Positions 20,478 through 31,620 of a stretch of DNA of 57,699 nucleotides are shown here, one piece after another (position 1 is the first letter of the stretch; each line of letters opens with the position of its first letter). The stretch covers positions 1-57,699 of the forward strand of contig NZ_JAQITF010000011.1 of assembly GCF_028618665.1 (NCBI RefSeq), read 5' to 3'. A program made the translations under genes and the position numbers. Below the pieces are notes generated by a model. The model did not search any database, had not been told where the DNA came from, and worked only from the letters and a program-made list of their open reading frames with translations. The DNA is from Bartonella sp. AU16XJBT. Lineage in GTDB: Bacteria; Pseudomonadota; Alphaproteobacteria; Rhizobiales; Rhizobiaceae.

Positions 20478-20717
20478 TTAACCTTCTTCTTTTGTTTTTA
20501 ACAATTGCTTGAGATATGGATTGCATTCAAGTTCACGGTGATAAGAAATTTCACAACTGGCATATGCTTCCTGGCGGTGATGATTCCAATATTTTAGATC
20601 ATCTATAGGGATTTTTTGTCCGCTAACGGCACAAATAGTATAGGTTCCATATTCTACAATGTCATATCCATTATTAGAATAATGAACTTTTGCTTCGCAT
20701 TCACCATTGGAAAACAT
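20478..20717 (-). CDS. DUF2093 family protein
   Basis: 79 residues. The pattern EAKVHYSNNGYDIVEYGTYTICAVSGQKIPIDDLKYWNHHRQEAYASCE is the compact DUF2093 signature seen in Rhizobiales, usually near lpxK/mutL. CAVSGQKIPIDDLKYW suggests a small beta fold with an exposed Cys. It is convergent with lpxK (11 bp between stops) and on the same strand as mutL. Function unknown. Confidence 0.88.
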   Translation of the reverse strand: MFSNGECEAKVHYSNNGYDIVEYGTYTICAVSGQKIPIDDLKYWNHHRQEAYASCEISYHRELECNPYLKQLLKTKEEG

Positions 20718-20822
20718 TTTAGTTCCTTTTTACTTGAGATTATTATTCAAAAAATGCCATAAGTATATTATAAGGTCGAGAGTTAATTTAAAAATATTTT
20801 TCTTATCAAAATGGTTAAGCTT

Positions 20823-22679
20823 TTATTTTCTGCCAAAAAGCCGTTCTATATCTGCTAATTTGAGTTCAATATAAGTAGGGCGTCCATGATTACATGTACT
20901 TGTATTGGGCGTTGCCTCCATTTGTCGCAACAGTGTGTTCATTTCTTCGGGGCACAAAAGGCGCCCTGACCGTATTGAGCCATGACAAGCCATCGTTGCT
21001 GCGACATAATCAAGCATTGCTTTTAAATTGTTTGTTGTATCATACTCAGCCGCCTCATCTGCGAGATCTTTAATAAGGGCTTGTACGTTGATCTCTCCTA
21101 ACATGGAAGGTGTCTCGCGTACAAGAATTGCACCAGGACCAAATGGTTCTATTCCTAATCCAAATTTTTGCAAAGCATCTTTGTGCGTTAAAAGGCATGT
21201 TGCATCCTCTTCAGAGAGTTCTACAATTTCAGGAATAAGTAATAATTGTGAAGGAAGTGGTTTGGCATAAAGTGCATTTTTGAGTGCTTCATAAACCAAT
21301 CGTTCGTGCGCAGCATGCTGATCGACAATGATCAAACTATCTTGAGTTTGGGCAATAATATAGTTTTTATGGATTTGTGCTCTGGCTGCACCTAAAGGAT
21401 AAGATAACTCCTCTGATGAGGGTATAGTGCTTGGAATGTAGGTAGCACCACTTGGTGTATTTAAGCCCTCCATAATAGGAGTGGCATCTTCTTTTAAACC
21501 AAAAGAGCTGGTACTATCCAACGGTTTGTGAACCATTGAAGCGGCGGAAAAATGATGAGGATGTGGGCTGTAAGAAGAGGATTGGTGAGCATTTTTAAAA
21601 TTGCCCAAAGGTTGTTGTGTTAATGGTTTTTGTGTTTGAAAAGCTGCGAGCATTGCTTCAGAACGGGTTGAAGTAGGGCGAATACCAGATTGCTGCAATG
21701 CTTCACGAATTGCTCCAACGATTAAACCACGAATTAATCCTGGATCACGGAATCGTACATCAGCTTTGGCTGGATGAACATTAACATCGACATCAGCAGG
21801 TGGGAGATCAATAAAAAGAATAGCGACAGGATAACGATCTCGTGTCATGACATCAGCATAAGCGCCTCGAATTGCACTCCATAGAAATTTATCACGCACA
21901 GGACGCCCATTAACATAAGCAAATTGATGAAGGCTGTTATTTCGGTTGAAAGATGGCAAACAAGCAAACCCCGTTAAGCGCACAGATTCGCGTTCAGCAT
22001 TCAGTGCGATGCTGTTAGGCGCAAATTCTTTTCCCATAATTTGGGTAATACGTTGTAATTGTCCTTGAGTATTATTTTCTGTCGCAGACAGTTCCATAGG
22101 TGTTCTATCTAGTCCTGAAAGAGAAAAGCGGATATGTGGAAATGCGATAGCAATTCGCTTAATCATGTCACTAATAGCATTTGTTTCAGCCCGATCAGTT
22201 TTCATAAATTTTAATCGTGCGGGTGTGACAAAGAAAAGGTCACGAACTTCAACAATTGTTCCCAGATTTGCAGCAGCTGGTTTGGGGCCTACAATTTTTC
22301 CTGCAGTAACAGAAATTTCAGCAGCATTCTCGGCCTCTTTTGTTCGTGAAATGAGTTTGAGTTTAGCAACAGAACCAATAGAGGGGAGGGCTTCTCCTCT
22401 AAACCCAAGGAAGCAGATATTGTGCACATCATCGGTAATTTTTGAGGTACAATGGCGAGAAACGGCTAAAGTTAACTGATCAGCCGGAATCCCACAACCA
22501 TTATCACTTACCTTTATAAAATTTTTTCCACCATTTGCTGTAATAATTTCAATGCGCGTTGCACCAGCATCAATAGAATTTTCAACAAGTTCTTTGACAA
22601 CATTTGCTGGCCGTTCAATCACTTCACCAGCGGCGATTTGATTAATAATATTTTCGCTAAGATGTCGTATAATCATCAT
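20823..22679 (-). CDS. mutL: DNA mismatch repair protein MutL
   Basis: 618 residues from ATG 22679; a TTG at 22691 is possible, but the family begins (M)[21 protein letters not shown] as here. The GHKL ATPase domain shows motif I ([17 protein letters not shown]), motif II ([10 protein letters not shown]) and motif III ([10 protein letters not shown]). The C-terminal dimerisation domain contains [12 protein letters not shown], but the [11 protein letters not shown] helix lacks the downstream DQHA(X)2E(X)4E endonuclease consensus in full, so nicking activity is uncertain. The linker (about 350-430) is Ser/Pro/His-rich. MutL couples MutS mismatch recognition to repair. Confidence 0.95.
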   Translation of the reverse strand: MMIIRHLSENIINQIAAGEVIERPANVVKELVENSIDAGATRIEIITANGGKNFIKVSDNGCGIPADQLTLAVSRHCTSKITDDVHNICFLGFRGEALPSIGSVAKLKLISRTKEAENAAEISVTAGKIVGPKPAAANLGTIVEVRDLFFVTPARLKFMKTDRAETNAISDMIKRIAIAFPHIRFSLSGLDRTPMELSATENNTQGQLQRITQIMGKEFAPNSIALNAERESVRLTGFACLPSFNRNNSLHQFAYVNGRPVRDKFLWSAIRGAYADVMTRDRYPVAILFIDLPPADVDVNVHPAKADVRFRDPGLIRGLIVGAIREALQQSGIRPTSTRSEAMLAAFQTQKPLTQQPLGNFKNAHQSSSYSPHPHHFSAASMVHKPLDSTSSFGLKEDATPIMEGLNTPSGATYIPSTIPSSEELSYPLGAARAQIHKNYIIAQTQDSLIIVDQHAAHERLVYEALKNALYAKPLPSQLLLIPEIVELSEEDATCLLTHKDALQKFGLGIEPFGPGAILVRETPSMLGEINVQALIKDLADEAAEYDTTNNLKAMLDYVAATMACHGSIRSGRLLCPEEMNTLLRQMEATPNTSTCNHGRPTYIELKLADIERLFGRK

Positions 22680-22949
22680 AAATTCTAACAAGATTCTTAA
22701 GGAGTTTATAGAAAATTATGATAACATCATTTGTGCAACATTCAAGAATGAGAAGGTACGAGAGGTAATATTTCTAAACGCTTCTTATTTTTTTTGAGAG
22801 TGATTATACTAAATGTTTTTCATTATTCGAAGTATTAACAAATGACTTGGAGAAAATAGAAAAAATAATTTTTATCATCCTAAAATAGCTTGCACCAATT
22901 TATCATCTAGGTCAAAAAAGAAACAGTGTAAAAAGGGAAGGCAACATAT

Positions 22950-24038
22950 ATGGCGCGTATAAGCGGTATTTTAGCAGATAGTGATATACAAGCTTTGATT
23001 GATAATAATTTTCTGAAAGCTCAGAGCACGTTTGATAAATCTCAAATACAACCAGCAAGCCTTGATCTTCGTTTAGGGGAGAAAGCTTATCGTATACGTG
23101 CTTCCTTTATGCCGGGTCTTGATGCAAAAGTTTTGGATAAGCTTGAACGATTAAAGTTGCATGAGTTTGATTTACGAGATGGAGCTGTTTTGGAAACGGG
23201 GTGTGTTTATATCGTTCCGCTTTTAGAAAATTTGGCCTTACCAGAATTTTTATCTGCTATTGCCAATCCAAAAAGCTCGACGGGACGATTAGATATTTTT
23301 ACACGGGTCATTACGGATAATGCTCAAGAGTTTGATAAAATTTGTGCTGGTTATCATGGTCCGCTTTATTTGGAAGTTAGTCCACGAACATTTCCAATTT
23401 TGGTGCGTACTGGCTCGCATTTATCACAGCTTCGATTTAGAAAAGGGCAAAGTTATTTAAATGAAATTGAGCTGCTTGCTTTGCAAAGGCAAGAAACACT
23501 GATATCGGATGATCTTCCTAATATTAGCGCTGGTGGTATTGGGCTTTCCATTAATTTAAAAGGAAACGAAAACGGGCTTGTAGGTTATCGTGCTAAACAT
23601 CATACAAGTGTTATTGATATTGATAAACGTGCTACTGCCCATGTTTTAGATTTTTGGGAACCTCTTTTTGATCGTGGTCAAAGGGAGCTGGTTCTTGATC
23701 CTGATGAGTTTTATATTTTAGTTTCACGAGAGTCTGTTCATGTGCCTCCGCTTTATGCTGCAGAAATGACTCCTTTTGATCCCTTAGTGGGTGAGTTTAG
23801 GGTGCATTATGCAGGCTTTTTTGATCCAGGATTTGGGCATATGGAAGCGAATGGTAAAGGGGCAAGAGCGGTTTTAGAAGTGCGGAGCCATGAAGTTCCT
23901 TTTATCTTAGAGCATGGTCAAATTATTGGCCGTTTGGTCTATGAGCATATGCTTAATCGACCATCAACCCTTTATGGACATGATGTTGGATCACATTATC
24001 AAGCACAGGGTTTAAAGTTATCCAAACATTTTAAATGA
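22950..24038 (+). CDS. dcd: dCTP deaminase, long alphaproteobacterial form
   Basis: 362 residues, about twice the length of enterobacterial Dcd, as in the two-domain Rhizobiales form (PF06559 type). It deaminates dCTP to dUTP in pyrimidine nucleotide supply. Visible motifs include QIQPASLDLRLGEKAYRIR near residue 35, ANPKSSTGRLDIFTRVITD (near residue 110; the substrate-loop SSxGR) and, in the second half, FDPGFGHMEANGKGARAVLEVRSHEVPFILEHGQIIGRLVYE. AAAGGGAAGGCAAC precedes ATG 22950. No operon partner. Confidence 0.92.
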   Translation: MARISGILADSDIQALIDNNFLKAQSTFDKSQIQPASLDLRLGEKAYRIRASFMPGLDAKVLDKLERLKLHEFDLRDGAVLETGCVYIVPLLENLALPEFLSAIANPKSSTGRLDIFTRVITDNAQEFDKICAGYHGPLYLEVSPRTFPILVRTGSHLSQLRFRKGQSYLNEIELLALQRQETLISDDLPNISAGGIGLSINLKGNENGLVGYRAKHHTSVIDIDKRATAHVLDFWEPLFDRGQRELVLDPDEFYILVSRESVHVPPLYAAEMTPFDPLVGEFRVHYAGFFDPGFGHMEANGKGARAVLEVRSHEVPFILEHGQIIGRLVYEHMLNRPSTLYGHDVGSHYQAQGLKLSKHFK

Positions 24039-25132
24039 TTTGAAAACGACGAATTTTGATAAAATGTATGCAGGAAATGCATTTTAAGTAAGAAATTTGT
24101 TCTTCACAAAATCGGCACCATGCATTCTATTTTTAGTTTTAAAAGTTATGACTGCCCTTGCATTTTAGAGGATATGAGAGGAATTTTTACTTCTTTTTTA
24201 AGAGTTTTTATCCATGCAAGTTCCGTTTATGATGAGAAGAAGAATAGTTTCAATTGTTTCATCGTGAAAAGATCTAAAATGAAAGAGCTTTACTGTATTC
24301 AATTCTTATTCAATATGTCATGCATATGTATTATGATAATAAATCAATAAGTTAATAGAATTCGATATAACAAGCTGCTATTAATTTCATTTTTTTAGAG
24401 CTTAAATATCTAGTATATTTTATTTTGTATAAAACTTATCATTAAGAGCCAATAATTAATTTTTTCACTACAGTTCAGTAATATTTTTAATGAATAGTTT
24501 TTTAATTTTAGGAACTTATTTATAGCCTTAAGCTATAATATTGCTAGAGAATTATTGAAGGTGAAGGTCTTTTATTCGTATAAATATTAAAAGTTTTTTA
24601 TATTCTATGTGAATGAGATAATGTTAAAATTTTATGAAAAAGTAACTGATCTGAGTTTTGAATATTAATATGAGAAGATTTCTAGATGTATGCGACAGCT
24701 TTATTTCCCGTATTAATTAAAGGCTTTTTTCATTTTTTGGGGAAATTATGGTTTATACTTAATGAGTATAGACTTTCTATTCTTATAAAAGATAATGTAA
24801 ATAATCTTTGGAGGGAGAGACGACTTTAAATTACAACGAACCAACTGGCGAAGTAATGACTTTCGAAGAGGTATCTATTGACAGCAAGTATAGTACTTCA
24901 ATTGTCCATGAATAATGTATGAGTGCATACGTTATTGATCCTACTCCATACTGTGATGTTTTAAAATTGGAAAAGAGAAAGAAAGGCGTTGTTTTTATCA
25001 ATTAGTTTTTTTAGAAAGTTGCAATCCCTGTTATCTTTATCTATTCAATAAAGCGTTTTGTGAGAATATCAAATAGGGGGTACAGGGGGCTCTTATGTGT
25101 TTTAGAATGTCTTCTCTTTTCATTTAGGAACA
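24039..25132. other. Long AT-rich gap between dcd and lldD
   Basis: No intact gene. Short frames at 24120-24350 have no ribosome-binding site. Two adjacent coding-like fragments at 24820-25005 are listed separately. Confidence 0.45.
24820..25005 (+). pseudogene. Coding-like fragments, possibly a decayed small gene
   Basis: A perfect GGAGGGAGAG is followed by a frame beginning with ACG at 24820 instead of ATG (31 codons, NEPTGEVMTFEEVSIDSKYS...), ending TAA at 24913-24915. A second frame, ATG 24919 to 25005, encodes MSAYVIDPTPYCDVLKLEK.... Amino-acid composition looks protein-like in both. The start could have been lost by a T-to-C change and the frame broken afterwards. No family recognised. 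Confidence 0.25.
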
Positions 25133-26296
25133 ATGGTGCCATCAATGATTATTTCTTCAACATTTGATTATCGCAAGGCTGCAAAACGTCGGCTTCCTCC
25201 TTTTCTTTTTCACTATATTGATGGTGGTGCTTATGCTGAGGAAACACTGCGACGTAATTGTACAGATCTTCAAGCACTTGCACTGCGTCAAAGGATTCTA
25301 AGGGGAGTGGGTACAGTTGATCTTTCAATCAAGCTTTTTGATCAGAGACTTGATTTACCGATAGTGCTTGCACCTGTTGGGCTAACGGGTATGTATGCAC
25401 GTCGTGGTGAGGTGAAAGCAGCGCGTGCCGCAGCAGCAAAAGGGATCCCTTTTACTCTATCTTCTGTTTCAGTTTGCCCCATTGCAGAAGTGCAGGAAGC
25501 GGTTGGGGCGGGATTTTGGTTTCAGCTTTATGTTCTCAAAGATCGTGGTTTCATGCGTGATGCATTAGAGCGGGCTTGGTTAGCTGGTGTACGCACGTTG
25601 GTTTTTACCGTTGATATGCCAGTTCCAGGTGCACGTTATCGTGATGCACATTCGGGTATGTCTGGTCCTTATGCTGGATTACGCCGTTTTTTACAAGCTT
25701 TTACGCATCCACATTGGGCTTGGAATGTGGGTATTATGGGGCGCCCCCATGATCTTGGAAATGTTTCTACCTATCTCAAAAAGAAGATTGCATTGGACGA
25801 TTATGTTGGTTGGCTTGGGGCCAATTTTGATCCATCAATTGGTTGGCATGATCTACAATGGATTCGAGATTTCTGGAAGGGAAAAATGATTCTGAAAGGT
25901 ATTCTTGATCCAGAAGATGCACGAGAAGCAGTACAATTTGGTGCTGATGGTATTGTTGTTTCCAATCATGGTGGGCGCCAACTCGATGGTGTTTTATCAA
26001 CGGTGCGAGCATTACCAGCAATTGCTGAGGCTGTAAAGAATGATTTGGTTATTTTAGTCGATTCTGGTGTTCGTTCTGGACTTGATGTTGTACGCATGGT
26101 CGCACAAGGTGCGGATGCTGTGATGATTGGTCGTGCTTTTGTTTATGCGCTTGCAGCAGCAGGTGAGAAAGGTGTTACTCACCTGCTTGATCTTTTTGCC
26201 AATGAAATGCGGGTAGCTATGACACTGACTGGTGTTCAGACACTCAAAGAGATTACACGCGAAAATTTAGTGAATACAGATATCTTTAAACAATGA
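25133..26296 (+). CDS. lldD: FMN-dependent L-lactate dehydrogenase
   Basis: 387 residues, full length for LldD, which oxidises L-lactate to pyruvate and passes electrons to the quinone pool at the inner membrane. FMN and substrate residues are visible: [56 protein letters not shown] and the active-site block [14 protein letters not shown] with the catalytic His. [28 protein letters not shown] ends the barrel. Start ATG 25133 follows AGGAA; ATG 25145 would match E. coli LldD better but is too far from the Shine-Dalgarno. Monocistronic here. Confidence 0.95.
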   Translation: MVPSMIISSTFDYRKAAKRRLPPFLFHYIDGGAYAEETLRRNCTDLQALALRQRILRGVGTVDLSIKLFDQRLDLPIVLAPVGLTGMYARRGEVKAARAAAAKGIPFTLSSVSVCPIAEVQEAVGAGFWFQLYVLKDRGFMRDALERAWLAGVRTLVFTVDMPVPGARYRDAHSGMSGPYAGLRRFLQAFTHPHWAWNVGIMGRPHDLGNVSTYLKKKIALDDYVGWLGANFDPSIGWHDLQWIRDFWKGKMILKGILDPEDAREAVQFGADGIVVSNHGGRQLDGVLSTVRALPAIAEAVKNDLVILVDSGVRSGLDVVRMVAQGADAVMIGRAFVYALAAAGEKGVTHLLDLFANEMRVAMTLTGVQTLKEITRENLVNTDIFKQ

Positions 26297-27017
26297 AAGT
26301 CATATTTTATACTACTTTTAGGAAAAGAAAGCCTTTTTTATAGAAGAGCATAATTGTATTTACAGATATGTTGACAGTTAGCATTAAAGAAAAAGGTCAA
26401 AATTCTTCTCCATAAAACAACAAAAAATACCCAATAACTATAATAATAGTAAAGAAAAAATCTTAATAATAATCAAAGCAAAAATGACACTGCGGACACC
26501 TTTTATTCACTTTTTTAAAGGCTTATTCTAAGGATAAAAAGGAACAAGCGCTGCAAGTAAAGGCATAACAACTGTTGATATAGAAAAAATAGATATAAAT
26601 AATGCTGTGAGCATTTTCCTCTCCTATTTATAAAAATATAATACATTAATTATGTTTTATTTTTAATAACAATTAAACACATATAGTATATAATTAATTT
26701 TATTTAAAGAGTCAATATGTATTATTAATAATATATAAATTATAATAAAAAGTGGAGATATATTATATAATATCTATAGTATTTATGTTGAGTTTACTGA
26801 ATAATATATTATATGGATATGTTATTGTCTTTTATGGAATGAATTTTAAAACAATGAAAAATACGATGTAGTATCTTTTAAATAAAACGCGTTCACTAAG
26901 AAAGCAAGACAATGCGATTTAATGTGTTTATCAGCCCTTGTTTCTCGTGCTCTCAATGACTTATGATAGTTTTGAACTGGTGAGCATATTGAGATGCAGT
27001 TTAATGTTTTTTGTATC
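26297..27017. other. AT-rich gap downstream of lldD
   Basis: About 720 bp, extremely AT-rich between 26630 and 26830. The only supported element is the small minus-strand ORF at 26528-26614. Confidence 0.5.
26528..26614 (-). CDS. 28-residue hydrophobic membrane peptide
   Basis: ATG at 26614 is preceded by a strong Shine-Dalgarno (AGGAGAGG, ending 4 nt before the start). The peptide MLTALFISIFSISTVVMPLL then AALVPFYP is one uncharged transmembrane segment, ending TAG at 26528-26530. No other reading frame covers it. It resembles the size class of small subunits of membrane complexes (KdpF, CydX), but the sequence matches none that I recognise. The strong ribosome-binding site in an otherwise empty gap is the main support. 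A toxic type I peptide or a small regulatory subunit are both possible. Confidence 0.45.
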   Translation of the reverse strand: MLTALFISIFSISTVVMPLLAALVPFYP

Positions 27018-27943
27018 TTATGTCATTGCTAATACAATTTTCGTTATACTTTTTCGATTTATTCCATAATTTACCAAAACATCCCATTGGCTTCCATTAC
27101 AGATTGGCTCCTCCGGTATTTCTAGCGTTACAAATTTGCATGTAATACTATATTCCATAAGTAATTTCGCAATCGCTTCTCCAAGCCCCCCATGAATGCT
27201 GGGCTCTACACAAACAATGATAGATCTGTGAGGTCTGCAGAGTTCTATAACAGATGTATCATCTAAAGGTCGGATTGTTGGTGCACTGACAACTGTTGGT
27301 ATAATTTCATATTTTTGGAGTTTTTCAGTCGCATCAAGACAAATCTGAACAGTCTCACCCGTAGCAAATAAGAGAACTTCTTTTCCCTTTTTGATAACAG
27401 AATCTTTGCTGATATCAATTTTTGCAGCACTCTTATGAATATTTATAACAGAGTACTTTCTTAGCTGTATATAAACAGGCATAGGATTGCTTAACATCGA
27501 GAAAATTGCAGCTTCTGTTTTTTTATTATCCGCAGGAGCAATAATACGTATGTTAGGAATGACGCGAAGCGAAGCAAAATCTGAAATAGCATGATGGGTT
27601 GCCTCCAGTGGTTCATAGCTGATACCAGCACTCATGCCAATCAATCGGAGAGGATTTTCACAATAAGCAACATCTCCTTTATTTGTTCAAGGGTACGCCC
27701 TGTCAAAAAACAAGCCTGCGAAACAATAAAGGACTTTTTCCACATGAAACAAAACCAGCAGCAACGCTTACCCAAATTTTGTTCAGCAATTCCAACTTCT
27801 ACAATCCGTTCTGGATAAAGCTTTGCGAATTGATCAATCTTTCCAGATATTCGTGAATCAGTTGTTAAAACAACAATATTCTTATCAAATTGCGCTATTT
27901 TTATAAGAGCCTTATTTAAAATTCCGAGGTTTGAAAATTTCAC
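27018..27943 (-). pseudogene. Transketolase C-terminal subunit, frameshifted
   Basis: Two frames together encode the pyrimidine-binding and C-terminal domains of a split transketolase. The upstream piece has TDSRISGKIDQFAKLYPERIVEVGIAEQNL; the downstream piece runs from GMSAGISYEPLEATHHAISDF to KSITKIVLAMT. Between them the true frame shifts at least three times: after EQNL (an extra G in the TTTGGG run), near SCGKKS, and after EQIKE, where GDVAYCENPLRLIGMSAG continues in another frame. With the adjacent N-terminal subunit remnant it was an operon for a split transketolase of the type found in sugar-catabolic clusters. It is unlikely to make an active enzyme. Confidence 0.88.
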
Positions 27944-27949
27944 GGCAGT

Positions 27950-28884
27950 TTGTGTCTAGTGATGAAGATTATCCATTGCTCCTATTAATTGAATTTTTGA
28001 CTCAATTCCCTTGACAGCAAGATTATATTTCTCATCTGTTGGAACTTATGGTGCCAGGTTATGTCATTTTCCATAGTGGAAATTCCACACCCTTTTATTG
28101 TGTTCATAATGATTGCTGTTGGTTTGTCTTTATGAGAGGGGGTGATCCTAATGATGTTTTCAGTTGCGTTATATCGTGACCATCGAGTTCTACAACATGC
28201 CAGCCAAAACGTGTAAATTTATTGGCCAAGGGGTCTGTATTCATTAAAACATCTGTTTGTATTCGTAATTTGTAGCCGGTTTCTATAGACAACTGCTGTG
28301 AGATTGCTGAGTTTATAATGTGCTGAAAAAAGTGCCGCTTTCCAAACAGAGCCCTCCGCTATTTCGCTATCGCCAAGAAGCATAAAACAGGATATGATTG
28401 AGAATTAAGCTGTCCAGAAAGAGCATTCCTGCACCTAGAGACAAACCATGACCAAGAGAATCTGTACTTTGCTCAATACCAAGAACTTTTTGGGTGACAT
28501 GACCAATAAAATTTGACCCAAAGCTCAAATACGTCTCAAGAAGTTGAGGATCAAAATATATCATTTCTGATAATAGAATATACAACGCTTCGACCGCATG
28601 TCCCTTACTTTGGATATATCAATCGCGATTGGGATTATCGATACGCGTTGGATTTATTTGAAGAATATATTTGTATAAGATATAGATAAAATCAATACAG
28701 GAAAGACTTCCAGCTGTGAGACTAAATTTTGCTTTTCTAATGAGACCAAGTATTTTAAGGCGTAAACGGAGAGCATAAATCGCGTCATCAATATCTGCTT
28801 TATTCGTTGCATAACCTATGTCTTCTCCCCTTAGAAGATTTATAACATCATCACTTCCAAGCGCGACTTTGTGTGCTATTTCTC
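27950..28884 (-). pseudogene. Transketolase N-terminal subunit, broken by stops and frameshifts
   Basis: Reading leftwards from about 28884, fragments in different frames give the thiamine-diphosphate half: LRGEDIGYATNKADIDDAIY, then YIQSKGHAVEALYILLSE after an in-frame TGA, FDPQLLETYLSFGSNFIGHVTQKVLGIEQSTDSLGHGLSLGAGM, then [27 protein letters not shown] in a shifted frame, [28 protein letters not shown], and finally KPTAIIMNTIKGCGISTMENDITWHHKF. The GDxE part of the ThDP motif is recognisable. A purine-rich AGAGGAG lies near the expected start, but no start codon is preserved. Confidence 0.85.
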
Positions 28885-28934
28885 CTCTGTTTTAAACGGT
28901 TAGCACTGTCATTCTATTTTCTCGTTTCAAATAT

Positions 28935-29140
28935 TGCAACAGCCTTTGCATTTAAACGTTTTATAAGAAGCATTCTTAATTCCTTTTTTGTACAGTGTTT
29001 TTCACACAGCAATCCTAATTGTAGCAAGCGCCAATAGTTTTGATTGATTTATTATGAACAAATTTGAAATAAGAAAATTTTACGGCATTAGGTTTCCTTA
29101 TTTAATACGTAAAACGTTGAAATATTATAAAGCAATAGAT
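28935..29140 (+). repeat. Dispersed non-coding repeat, copy C
   Basis: Middle block (gcaacagcctttgcatttaa, tataagaagcattcttaatt) and a well-preserved 3' block (gattgatttattatgaacaa, tttgaaataagaaaatttta, cggcattagg) match copies A, D and E. Confidence 0.6.
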
Positions 29141-29739
29141 TATTCTTAGTATGAGAAGAGGACGGATCGGCTAGCATTATAGAAAGTGTTTTTTTTGGCA
29201 TTAAAATGGCATCCCAAAATCATGTTTTATCAACCACTTCTTCTCTAGGACTTTCGTGGAAAGTCTCATGGTGTTGAGCCACTTTCGTTCCCCATTGCTA
29301 TGAGAAGACGAGCAGATATACCACAAAAACGAGCTTAGAAGCACCAAACATGAGTCAATTAATCTAGCGAGAATAGAAAATAAAAGGTTTAAATAGCCAC
29401 TTTGATCGGTTGTGAAGCATTTTTGATCGGTCGTGAAGCATTCTGAGAATAAAGTATAAATTTTGCATTCCAGTTTGAGGGGTAAGAATAGGAGCAAGAT
29501 GATCCAATTGCTCTTGTAAGCAATAGGTAAAATTTACCCTATAACTAAAGGAAAAGCTCTCTCTAATAGAGGCTGGACTAGTCATTCAGCCAACGAAGAC
29601 AGTTTTGCGATGAATCGGTTCGATATAACACAATTTAACATCGCATACTTTGTTATCACAACGTACTGAGAATACGGTTAATATAGCTGACAAGAGTATT
29701 AAAAATAATGGATATACTTTACGTATGGAAAATTAAAAT
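29141..29739. other. Non-coding stretch with a 21-bp duplication
   Basis: Frames of 73-98 codons on the minus strand exist, but they overlap each other, lack ribosome-binding sites and match nothing I recognise. The 21-bp sequence TTTGATCGGTTGTGAAGCATT at 29401-29421 is repeated at 29422-29442 with one change, which adds CFTTDQ-type repeats to those frames. Confidence 0.4.
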
Positions 29740-30440
29740 ATGTTGATTCTATTACACCAGCGGCTGCTGATATTGGTGACAAAAGAAATTTTACCAAAAT
29801 TATTAAAGATATTTCTCATAGCATGTACACAAAATCTTTTGTCTGCATGAGGGTATTTTCTTTAGATAGAAATTCATTTTATTCGCTGAAAGCAGCAAAA
29901 ATCATCTCAAATGATGTCGTAAATTTTTGGGAGGCTGTTTCAACGCCACGATCGTCCTTTTATGAAAACTGTTAGCGTTTCAGATGAGACGCTGTGAGGT
30001 GTTTCAACGCTTAATAAAGCAAGATCTAGAAACTCTCTCGGACTTAGAATGAGTCTCAAGGTTTTATATTTTACAGCGATTATTAGCGAAAAGGTAGGCA
30101 ATCTTGTACGATGAGAGTTGAAACCCGTTGTAGCCGCGCGGGTTTAATCCTTTCCAATTTGAAGGCGTGCTAAAACTTATTGACCGCTGTTTAGCAGGTG
30201 TTCGCATTGAACATTTACGCTGATCTGATTTTATTGTACATTATGAAAGTTCAAACACCTTGTTTTATTTTGAATCACCTTATTGTGGTGTTGAAGGTTA
30301 TTACGGAAAGGATTTGTGTCAGTGGGAGAATTATCAGATGATGGCGCGGGTACTGCGCAAATAAAAGGAAGGTGTCTTTTGTTTTTAAACAATATGCTAG
30401 AAGTTCGAAAAACTTTCAGTTAACTTCAAAAGAGATTATA
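29740..30440 (+). pseudogene. Phage-type DNA adenine methylase (Dam family), decayed
   Basis: Scattered frames match a phage D12-class adenine methyltransferase in order: MYTKSFVCMRVFSLDRNSFYSLKAAKIISNDVVNFWEAVSTPRSSFYEN, later QRLIKQDLETLSDLE, FYILQRLL, then GVLKLIDRCLAGVRIEHLR and DFIVHYESSNTLFYFESPYCGVEGYYGKDL. The catalytic DPPY is now ESPY and several in-frame stops are present. It begins the phage debris field that runs to the tRNA-Thr gene. The 5' boundary is approximate. Confidence 0.7.
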
Positions 30441-30689
30441 CCATCGATTGCTCTTCAAATAATGCAATTGTTGTTGAGGAATGGGGCGTTACTAAGTTTG
30501 ATTTCTAAAACAAAGAAACAATATCCATTAAAGGTTTTTTAATTTTGAAGGTTTGTTGAGAATTCTTTCATAATTTTTTGAAAAAAGTGAACTGATATAA
30601 GATATTTCTATCAAAATATAGAAATTTTTCTAGCAAGTTACGAATAAATCTAAAAAATATATGTTAAATAAAAAATGTTGCAACATGTT

Positions 30690-31372
30690 ACCAGAAAGGG
30701 CTTTAGAAATGAGGAGCAAAGTGTATAAAAATGCGCAAGAATACATTGCTACACATCTTTTTATAATTCAATAAAAATAAGAATTAAAGAAAAAATTCTA
30801 TATCAAAAATTAAAGAAGGTCTAAAGGGCGGATCAAAAAAGGTGAACAGGCAATGCGTGAAAAGGTAGATAAGAGGGTAAATTAGATAAGGGCGCTTCAT
30901 AGATTTATCAGCAGCATTCGTAGAAGAATCCCCTCAAGGGAGATATCGTGATGGGGCAGGGGGGTGAATGTTCGAAAAGACAATATACACTTTTGGTTGT
31001 TCCATTATACACATCACAATAAGCGCTGTGAAATGGGGCTTGATCCTATCACAAGTCTTTACTTTAAAAGAAGTACAAAAGCTTGAAAGAATTATAGCGA
31101 TATTCTCAAAGAAGGCAATGATCCTATTGTCTTTTGAGAACAAACTGTCTTAAAGCAGCAAAGAAATATTTTTCAAGAGATTGCCCAGGCGACTTTTGAA
31201 AGTAAAAAAAGCGGAAAAATGAAGGCAAAAATAGGCGTTGGTTTTCTCCATTGGAGTTGCATGTTATTCCGCAGATAGGAAGCTTACCTATAGAAAAATT
31301 AACAGCCAATATCATTTGCAATGTTCTTACACCCTTTTAGCATAAAAAAAATAGACACAGTGTGAAAGGATT
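30690..31372 (+). pseudogene. Phage integrase, N-terminal half, decayed, with conserved 5' flank
   Basis: The DNA from about 30690 matches the region upstream of the intact integrase (agggctttag near 42926, then attaagaattaaagaaaaaa and the aaggtggac-type segment), then its N-terminal coding half: NVRKDN, HNKRCEMGLDP, LKEGNDPIVF, LKQQRNIFQEIAQATFESKK and PLELHVIPQIGSLPIEKLTANIICNVLTP. Stops and single-base changes break it throughout, and homology ends near 31372. Paired with the C-terminal fragment at 1969-2832, it shows at least three integrase insertions in this window. Confidence 0.8.
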
Positions 31373-31489
31373 TAGTTTATCTTCAGGAGTATGACGGTAA
31401 AAAAGCCGGAACAATATTATTGACAAATCGCATAAAAAGCCCATATTCTTGTACAGTTCTGTGGACTGATTTTTTCAAGCATGGATGGG

Positions 31490-31620
31490 TCTATAAACAT
31501 CATCTTTGCTGAAGACAGCTCTTTTATCTGATCAGATCTTTGAACGGCAATAACAGGGCAATTCATAGCATATTTTTTCTTTTGTTTTGATCAGATAACA
31601 GAGATACCCTAGAATATATT
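31490..31620 (-). pseudogene. Remnant of an antirepressor C-terminus (KilAC domain)
   Basis: On the minus strand YLRKMIEYIN...KKKYAMNCPVIAVQRSDQIKELSSAKM aligns with YLRKHDWVYRR...KKGFMDCPAITIQRPDGTEKVLPSTKI of the intact antirepressors at 46716 and 56329. A stop and frame changes interrupt it. Confidence 0.65.

Noticed and set aside
24120..24350. 76-codon frame downstream of dcd
   Set aside because: No Shine-Dalgarno and composition typical of random AT-rich DNA.
29201..29585. Overlapping minus-strand frames of 73 and 98 codons
   Set aside because: They overlap in different frames, lack ribosome-binding sites and contain a recent 21-bp duplication; probably decayed DNA.
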